Shown here: positions 59,162-64,000 of the stretch, in pieces
Layout of the letters: every line of letters starts with the position of its first letter
Numbering within the stretch: position 1 is the first letter of the stretch
DNA from: Bacteroidales bacterium
Lineage (GTDB): Bacteria; Bacteroidota; Bacteroidia; Bacteroidales; VadinHA17
Direction: 5' to 3'
Assembly: GCA_003141895.1 (NCBI GenBank)
Contig: PLNT01000007.1
Coordinates: 1-64,000, forward strand
Length of the DNA: 64,000 nt
Made by a program: the position numbers and the translations under genes
Notes under the pieces: generated by a model
Databases searched by the model: none
Told to the model about the DNA's origin: nothing
Seen by the model: only the letters and a program-made list of their open reading frames with translations

Positions 59162-60592
59162 ATGAATAAGTCACATAATGATGTTTGGAATAACTGTCTT
59201 CAAATAATAAGAGACATAATTCCATCCATCAGTTATAAGACCTGGTTTGAACCGATTATCCCTTTAAAACTTGAAAACAATGTTTTGACTATTCAGGTAC
59301 CAAGTCCGTTTTTTTATGAATATCTTGAAGAACAATACATTGATATCCTGAGGAAAACACTCCGAAGAGAAATCGGTACTGATGCCAAGCTCGAGTACAA
59401 CGTTGTTATGGAAAATACCAATTTTTCGGATGGTAAACCGTATACTGTAAGATATCCGTCACGAAATAAAACAGACCTCAATAATAAACCCGTACAGGTA
59501 CCATTCGATGCAACGCAACCATCAATAAAAAATCCTTTTGTAATTCCGGGTATTAAAAAAGTTCATTTTGATCCTAAACTAAATCCTGATTATAATTTTG
59601 GTAATTATGTCGAAGGAGAATGCAACAGGCTGGCCAGGTCTGCAGGTATTGCTGTTGGAAATAATCCCGGAGGAACAGCATTCAATCCTTTGATGGTATA
59701 TGGAGATTCGGGACTCGGTAAAACACATCTGGTTCAGGCTATTGGTATTCTTGTAAAAGAAAAACATCCTGACAAGACCGTGCTGTATGTAAATGCGAAT
59801 AAATTTCAGACCCAGTTTGTTGAGTCGGTCAGAAACAATAATAAGAATGACTTTCTGCATTTTTATCAGATGATTGATGTACTCATTCTTGATGATGTAC
59901 ATGAATTTGCGGGTAAAGAAAAAACGCAGGATACATTCTTTCATATCTTCAACCATCTTCATCAATCTGGAAAGCAGCTTATACTCACCTGCGACAGACC
60001 ACCGGTAGAGCTTCAGGGAATGGAACAGAGACTTCTATCGCGCTTTAAATGGGGACTCCAGGCTGATCTTCAAAGACCTGACTATGAGACAAGGCTGGCT
60101 ATTCTTAAGAAAAAAGCATATAACGACGGGATAGAGTTACCGGAAGAAATATTCGAATTTCTGGCAGTTAATATCTCAAATAATATAAGGGAGCTTGAAG
60201 CAGTGCTGATTTCTCTTTATGCTCAGTCAACTCTCAACAGAAAGGAAATTACGCTCGAGCTGGCCAGGCAGATGGTTGAAAAGCTCATAAGTACCGCGAA
60301 GCGGGAAATCACAATCGAGTATATACAAAAAATAGTTTGCGATTATTATAAGATCCCGATTGACCTTATACAAGGCAAGACCAGAAAAAGGGAGATTGTG
60401 CAGGCCAGGCAGGTATCAATGTTTTTCTCAAAAAGTCTTACAAAAGCATCACTTGCAAGTATTGGTTCACATATCGGAGGAAAAGATCATGCAACCGTTC
60501 TTCATGCATGTAAAACCGTAAATAACCTGATAGATACTGATAAACATTTCAGAAATCAGATTAACGAAATTGAAAAGAAATTAAAAGTATAA
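59162..60592 (+). CDS. dnaA: Chromosomal replication initiator DnaA
   Basis: Opens the replication origin. 476 residues: N-terminal domain (WNNCLQIIRDIIPSISYKTW), a linker, AAA+ core with Walker A GDSGLGKTHLVQAIG (about 182-196) and Walker B VLILDDVHEF, and the C-terminal DNA-binding signature GGKDHATVLHACKTV (about 441-455). Full length. Confidence 0.97.
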   Translation: MNKSHNDVWNNCLQIIRDIIPSISYKTWFEPIIPLKLENNVLTIQVPSPFFYEYLEEQYIDILRKTLRREIGTDAKLEYNVVMENTNFSDGKPYTVRYPSRNKTDLNNKPVQVPFDATQPSIKNPFVIPGIKKVHFDPKLNPDYNFGNYVEGECNRLARSAGIAVGNNPGGTAFNPLMVYGDSGLGKTHLVQAIGILVKEKHPDKTVLYVNANKFQTQFVESVRNNNKNDFLHFYQMIDVLILDDVHEFAGKEKTQDTFFHIFNHLHQSGKQLILTCDRPPVELQGMEQRLLSRFKWGLQADLQRPDYETRLAILKKKAYNDGIELPEEIFEFLAVNISNNIRELEAVLISLYAQSTLNRKEITLELARQMVEKLISTAKREITIEYIQKIVCDYYKIPIDLIQGKTRKREIVQARQVSMFFSKSLTKASLASIGSHIGGKDHATVLHACKTVNNLIDTDKHFRNQINEIEKKLKV

Positions 60593-60924
60593 GTACAGAT
60601 ATAAATATTTTTAAAAAACTTACACTGAGTCCCGATCGATTCCAATATCACGAAGTTCCTGACAAAACACTGAAAAAGGGAAAAGCAGACAAGACAGAGT
60701 TACGGGAAATACATGTCTCCAAAATATTCTCTTCTATAAATAATCATAAAATTGAAAATTATTATACCCCTTATGAAAATGAGTAACATTTTCATTTAAA
60801 ATTCGTACAAAAGCTATACAATATAAAACTTAAAAATGTTTTCCTTTGTTGATACAAAAAATCATTTCCCCCTATTTTGACAAATTTGTTGTATATTTAG
60901 GGTGATTGAAAAATGTAATAGACA
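60593..60924 (+). other. 332-bp spacer with an ATG-less open frame
   Basis: A frame from 60601 to 60786 is open for 61 codons with coding-like composition and ends in TAA, but has no ATG, GTG or TTG start. It could be a decayed gene end or chance. The right-hand part (to 60924) holds a near-consensus -7 element TATATTTA (60892-60899) for the next gene. Confidence 0.35.
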
Positions 60925-61134
60925 ATGTCTAAAGTAATTGATATACTTAAATACTCTTTTCTTCTATTACTTTTTGTAATTTTTACAGCCGCCTGTGCTC
61001 CTTCCAAAAAGAATCCATATTATGCAAAAAGGAATAAGAGTTCCCAGGTAAATGCTTCACAGCTCGGAAGGAACAGGTATTATTTTTCAAAAGATTACCA
61101 GAAGAAACTTACCAGGACTTATAAAAAGAAGTAG
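60925..61134 (+). CDS. Small basic lipoprotein
   Basis: 69 residues. Hydrophobic leader followed by the lipobox TAAC (C24), then a very basic mature part (APSKKNPYYAKRNKSSQ... ending RTYKKK). No known family recognised. The size and charge suggest an envelope-associated peptide; convergent with the MBL gene at 8 bp. Confidence 0.65.
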   Translation: MSKVIDILKYSFLLLLFVIFTAACAPSKKNPYYAKRNKSSQVNASQLGRNRYYFSKDYQKKLTRTYKKK

Positions 61135-61142
61135 CATCTATC

Positions 61143-61907
61143 TCATTCACATAATAAGCTTAATCCGTCATAAGCCAGCATAATCTCAGGAGGTAGCTCC
61201 TTTGAAACTTCAGTGTGCAAACCCATCTGGTGACTGATATGGGTAATAAAAGCTTTTTTCGGAGAAATTTCCCTTATAAAATCAATTGCTTCTCTCAAAC
61301 TAAAATGAGAAATATGCTTTTCTTTTCTCAGAGCATTTATTACCAGGTATTTAACTCCATATAGTTTTTCCTTGCTCTCCTCGGGGATATAGTTTGCATC
61401 GGTGATGTAGGCAAAATTTCCTATACGGAATCCATAAACCGGCAGCCTGTAATGAAACACCCTGATCGGGATTATTGGTATATTCTTGATATTAAAACCA
61501 TGTTCTGGTATCGTATTAAGTCTCATTTTCGGAATCCCCGGATATTGATATTCAGAAAAAACATAGGAAAATGCCTTTTTAATAACTTTTTGAACCCTTT
61601 CCTCAGAATATATATCAATTGCATCCTGATTTTTATAGTTGAAAGCCCTTACATCATCTAATCCTGCAATATGATCTTTATGTTCGTGTGTCAGTAATAT
61701 GGCATCAAGTTTTGTAACATGTTCTCTTAGCATCTGCTGGCGGAAGTCAGGTCCGGCATCAATAATAAGAGTAGTTTCATCAGTTTCCAGCAGGACAGAA
61801 GTCCTGAGTCTTTTATCAAGCGGATCTGCCGAAAGACAAATATTACAGTCACAAGCTATTACCGGAACGCCCTGTGATGTACCTGTACCAAGAAATGTAA
61901 TTTTCAC
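61143..61907 (-). CDS. MBL-fold metallo-hydrolase (PhnP-like)
   Basis: 254 residues from GTG 61907 (first residues KITFLGTGTSQGVP, the normal family start); the frame is open to a TTG at 61928, but the predicted promoter overlaps that codon. Zinc motif THEHKDHIAGLDD (HxHxDH), ITDANY and a HISHQMG histidine. The family includes cyclic phosphodiesterases such as PhnP and related hydrolases; N-terminal CDCNIC cysteines suggest an extra metal site. Substrate unknown. Confidence 0.82.
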   Translation of the reverse strand: MKITFLGTGTSQGVPVIACDCNICLSADPLDKRLRTSVLLETDETTLIIDAGPDFRQQMLREHVTKLDAILLTHEHKDHIAGLDDVRAFNYKNQDAIDIYSEERVQKVIKKAFSYVFSEYQYPGIPKMRLNTIPEHGFNIKNIPIIPIRVFHYRLPVYGFRIGNFAYITDANYIPEESKEKLYGVKYLVINALRKEKHISHFSLREAIDFIREISPKKAFITHISHQMGLHTEVSKELPPEIMLAYDGLSLLCE

Positions 61908-61925
61908 ATTGAATATATTTCCTGA

Positions 61926-61933
61926 CAAACCTA
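61926..61933 (-). promoter_or_regulatory. Predicted -7 element of the MBL hydrolase gene
   Basis: Minus-strand TAGGTTTG (plus CAAACCTA) matches TAnnTTTG, 18 bp before the GTG start. Confidence 0.5.
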
Positions 61934-61993
61934 TATTAAAAAACAGTAATAGACAACAGTATCCGCATTTTTTGTAATCACGTCTGGTTCCAC

Positions 61994-62001
61994 TATATTT
62001 G
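61994..62001 (+). promoter_or_regulatory. Predicted -7 element of the RsmI-like gene
   Basis: TATATTTG matches TAnnTTTG, 24 bp before the GTG start at 62026. Confidence 0.55.
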
Positions 62002-62025
62002 TTTCCAAACTAATAATTATCGAAC

Positions 62026-62724
62026 GTGAAAGGCAGGATTTATCTTATACCTGTGACATTAGGAGGAGATGACTTTCTCAAGGTAATTCCTGAAAAAGTC
62101 ATAAGTCTGACAAAGCAGTTACGATATTTCATTGTTGAAGATATCAGAAGTGCCAGAAGATATTTACGGATGATTGATAAAGAATTCCCAATAAATGATA
62201 CAGTGTTTTTTGAACTGAATGAACATACCGGCGAAAAAGATATTATAAATTACCTGGAACCGGTCATAAACGGATCAGATATGGGTATTTTAAGTGAAGC
62301 CGGTCTTCCAGGGATTGCCGATCCAGGCGCAATGATTATTGCCCTGGCACACCGCAATAGTGTCACTGTAATTCCATTATCAGGACCATCATCCATTCTT
62401 TTAGCCCTTATATCCTCAGGATTTAACGGGCAGAATTTCACATTCAATGGTTACCTGCCGATTAAGCCTGCAGAGAGAATTGCAAAACTCAGGGAACTGG
62501 AAAAAAAAGCAGCAGAAGGATTCACACAAATCTTTATGGAAACGCCATACAGGAACCAGAAAATGCTGGAGTCAATTATGAAAACCTGTCATAAAGATAC
62601 GCTGCTGTGTATTGCAGCAGATATAACTCTTCCGACAGAATCGATTCGGACAAAGAGAATCTCAGAATGGAAGAATGACTTGCCATCATTAGATAATAGA
62701 CTGGCAGTCTTCCTTATTCAGTGA
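62026..62724 (+). CDS. RsmI-family SAM-dependent methyltransferase
   Basis: Tetrapyrrole-methylase-fold enzyme; RsmI 2'-O-methylates C1402 of 16S rRNA. 232 residues, about 50 shorter than E. coli RsmI, which lacks only the C-terminal extension. Motifs: IVEDIRSARRYL, GILSEAGLPGIADPGA, VIPLSGPSSILLAL, FTFNGYLP and FMETPYRNQKML are family-conserved. GTG start; an ATG is absent from the front. Bacteroidetes carry a short paralogue of this kind; the RNA target may differ from C1402. Confidence 0.82.
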   Translation: MKGRIYLIPVTLGGDDFLKVIPEKVISLTKQLRYFIVEDIRSARRYLRMIDKEFPINDTVFFELNEHTGEKDIINYLEPVINGSDMGILSEAGLPGIADPGAMIIALAHRNSVTVIPLSGPSSILLALISSGFNGQNFTFNGYLPIKPAERIAKLRELEKKAAEGFTQIFMETPYRNQKMLESIMKTCHKDTLLCIAADITLPTESIRTKRISEWKNDLPSLDNRLAVFLIQ

Positions 62725-62726
62725 GT

Positions 62727-63221
62727 CTATTTAGCAGGACCTTTTATTACTTTAACCAGTTCAACCTCGTATAACAGCGCAGTATACCCGGGGATGGTAT
62801 AATAACCAACAGAACCGTAACCAAGACTTGAAGGTATAAGGAATTTTGCTTTACCTCCTGCTTTCATATAGGTTACACCTTCATCAAATCCGGTAATCAT
62901 AACATCTTCATTCACAGGAAAAGAAAGCAGGACTCCTCCTGTTTTTATATTTGTGTCAAAAACAGTTCCGTCAAGAAATTTCCCGGTATACCATACAAAA
63001 GCTGTATCATGAGTCATCGGCTGAATTCCGGTTCCTACAGTTACATCCAAATAATACAAGCCGCTAGGTTTCTTTTCAAAGCCAGGGTTGCTACCCAGAA
63101 AACTTGTTGTTTCATCATTTTCTGCTTTAACATATTTTTTTGAAGGGTTACATGATGTGAGGGTTATTAATAGTCCGGTCACAAACAGTAAGATAAATGA
63201 ATAGTAAGATTTTTTAATCAT
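62727..63221 (-). CDS. FKBP-type peptidyl-prolyl isomerase lipoprotein
   Basis: 164 residues, lipobox LTSC (C24), followed by a single FKBP domain (about 70-160) with FVWYTGKFLDGTVFDTN, FDEGVTYMKAGGKAKFLIPS and GYGSVGYYTIPG. Assists folding at the periplasmic face of the envelope. Paralogue of the next upstream gene; 46-bp gap, likely same operon. Confidence 0.9.
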   Translation of the reverse strand: MIKKSYYSFILLFVTGLLITLTSCNPSKKYVKAENDETTSFLGSNPGFEKKPSGLYYLDVTVGTGIQPMTHDTAFVWYTGKFLDGTVFDTNIKTGGVLLSFPVNEDVMITGFDEGVTYMKAGGKAKFLIPSSLGYGSVGYYTIPGYTALLYEVELVKVIKGPAK

Positions 63222-63267
63222 GAATTTAAGTTTAGAAATTTCTGTATAATTTAAACGTAATGTCTAA

Positions 63268-63792
63268 CTAATTATTATCAGGCTGCAATATATTAACATT
63301 ATAAACAATAACAGCCCGTGATGGTATCATTTTTCTGTCACCAACGAGCCCGTATGCAAGAAAAGGAGGTATGATAAATATAGCCTGTGCACCTGGTTTA
63401 AGCAATCGCAACCCTTCGTTAAGTCCGGCTTCAATTTCAGATCGTCCTATGATTATCTTTTTATGTCCGAGGTCAGATGACGAATAACATTTAGTTCCAT
63501 CAAGAAGTGAACATTCATAATCCATTACGATTTTATCATTATCCGTAAACACCTTCCCATTACCTTCTTTAATAATTTCATACCACAGGCCTGTAGGAGA
63601 TTCGCTCATTTTCAAATTTTTCCGCTCAATGTAATTTTTGATCCTTTCCCTGTCTTTCTGAACCAGAAACTTATTCAGATCAGCCATCTCGTTCTTTCCG
63701 GGTCGTGAATAAATGTTTGAACTTCGCTGCTTCTCCTTGCAGGACACAAGCGAAAACAAAATGATTAAGATTGCTATAAACCTGGTATTCAT
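63268..63792 (-). CDS. GldI-like FKBP peptidyl-prolyl isomerase lipoprotein
   Basis: 174 residues from ATG 63792 (MNTRFIAILIILFSLVSC, lipobox cysteine C18); an earlier ATG at 63813 is less suitable. The FKBP domain contains YECSLLDGTKCYSSSD and LNEGLRLLKPGAQAIFIIP, with GDRKMIPSRAVIVYNV at the end. Placement after an NrnA-type gene is the arrangement of gldI in gliding Bacteroidetes, but non-gliders have it too. Confidence 0.85.
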   Translation of the reverse strand: MNTRFIAILIILFSLVSCKEKQRSSNIYSRPGKNEMADLNKFLVQKDRERIKNYIERKNLKMSESPTGLWYEIIKEGNGKVFTDNDKIVMDYECSLLDGTKCYSSSDLGHKKIIIGRSEIEAGLNEGLRLLKPGAQAIFIIPPFLAYGLVGDRKMIPSRAVIVYNVNILQPDNN

Positions 63793-63802
63793 GTAATAAA
63801 GA

Positions 63803-64000
63803 CTATTCTTCAAAACGCCAGATATTATCCTTAAGTACCTTAAGAAAATAGGTTATTGTATTATCCAGGGTATCTGAATATTCACCTCCTGAGGCATTTA
63901 AATGCCCCCCCCCTGAAAAATAAAGGGAAGCAAATTCATTTGAAGGAAATTGTCCTCTGGATCTGAATGAGAGTTTTATGAAATTTTCCTTCTCAATAAA
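63803..64000 (-). CDS. nrnA: NrnA-type DHH phosphoesterase, C-terminal part
   Basis: Partial: the last 65 residues only, cut by the window edge. The frame reads ...FASLYFSGGGHLNASGGEYS..., which is the DHHA1 signature GGGHxxASGG of oligoribonuclease/pAp phosphatase NrnA-like proteins. It ends at TAG 63803-63805, 10 bp before the FKBP start. The GGG codons form nine consecutive C on the plus strand (63905-63913). Confidence 0.8.
   Translation of the reverse strand, partial: FIEKENFIKLSFRSRGQFPSNEFASLYFSGGGHLNASGGEYSDTLDNTITYFLKVLKDNIWRFEE

Overview
The window reads as chromosomal DNA from a member of the Bacteroidetes (Bacteroidales-like), most likely an anaerobe or facultative anaerobe. Evidence: many genes are preceded by the Bacteroidetes -7 promoter motif TAnnTTTG rather than by strong Shine-Dalgarno sites; SecA is about 1,100 residues long; there are gliding-type FKBP lipoproteins, PD40 and FtsX/MacB-type envelope proteins, a DUF6913-dapA pair, and a NADH-dehydrogenase-like operon without nuoEFG. 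There are no phage genes, transposases, CRISPR arrays, rRNAs or tRNAs that I can see. It looks like core chromosome sprinkled with small palindromic repeats.

Layout. 0.15-2.3 kb: threonine aldolase and a Tat-exported sugar-isomerase-like protein (minus strand). 2.5-5.9 kb: galactokinase, sugar/H+ symporter, truA. 6.1-12.85 kb (minus): a seven-gene redox operon that I read as hdrC-hdrB-hdrA-flxD-flxC-flxB-flxA, a flavin-based electron-bifurcating NAD(P)H dehydrogenase/heterodisulfide-reductase-like complex. 13.1-23.3 kb (plus, divergent): nuoABCD-HIJKLMN with no nuoEFG; a repeat-filled 221-bp spacer lies exactly where nuoEFG would be. 23.4-26.4 kb: a small unknown protein and a hybrid histidine kinase. 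26.4-29.4 kb (minus): TPR protein, phosphosulfolactate synthase, aroE. 29.7-35.6 kb: PD40 lipoprotein, ffh-folD, argS, a SiaC-like (DUF1987) protein. 35.7-43.6 kb: a dispersed AmmeMemoRadiSam locus (MEMO-AMMECR1 fusion, membrane spermidine-synthase-like protein, radical SAM enzyme) interrupted by an opposite-strand ABC-type permease. 43.7-53.8 kb: ligA, DUF6913, dapA, secA, dnaX, rpsF-rpsR-rplI. 53.9-64 kb: lptD, cell-wall amidase, MlaD-like protein, dnaA, small lipoprotein, MBL hydrolase, RsmI-like methyltransferase, two FKBP lipoproteins and the 3' end of an NrnA-type DHH phosphoesterase.

How the parts may work together. The Flx-Hdr complex is expected to oxidise NAD(P)H and split electrons between ferredoxin and a disulfide. 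The divergent Nuo complex lacks its NADH module and must take electrons from another donor, such as ferredoxin. The shared intergenic region holds a perfect FNR/CRP-type palindrome placed at about -61 from the predicted nuo start. A phosphosulfolactate synthase in the same window makes a sulfonate of the coenzyme M pathway, so the identity of the disulfide partner is an open question. The most unusual system is the AmmeMemoRadiSam locus: all three of its proteins carry N-terminal export or membrane signals, which would place a radical SAM pathway at the cell envelope.
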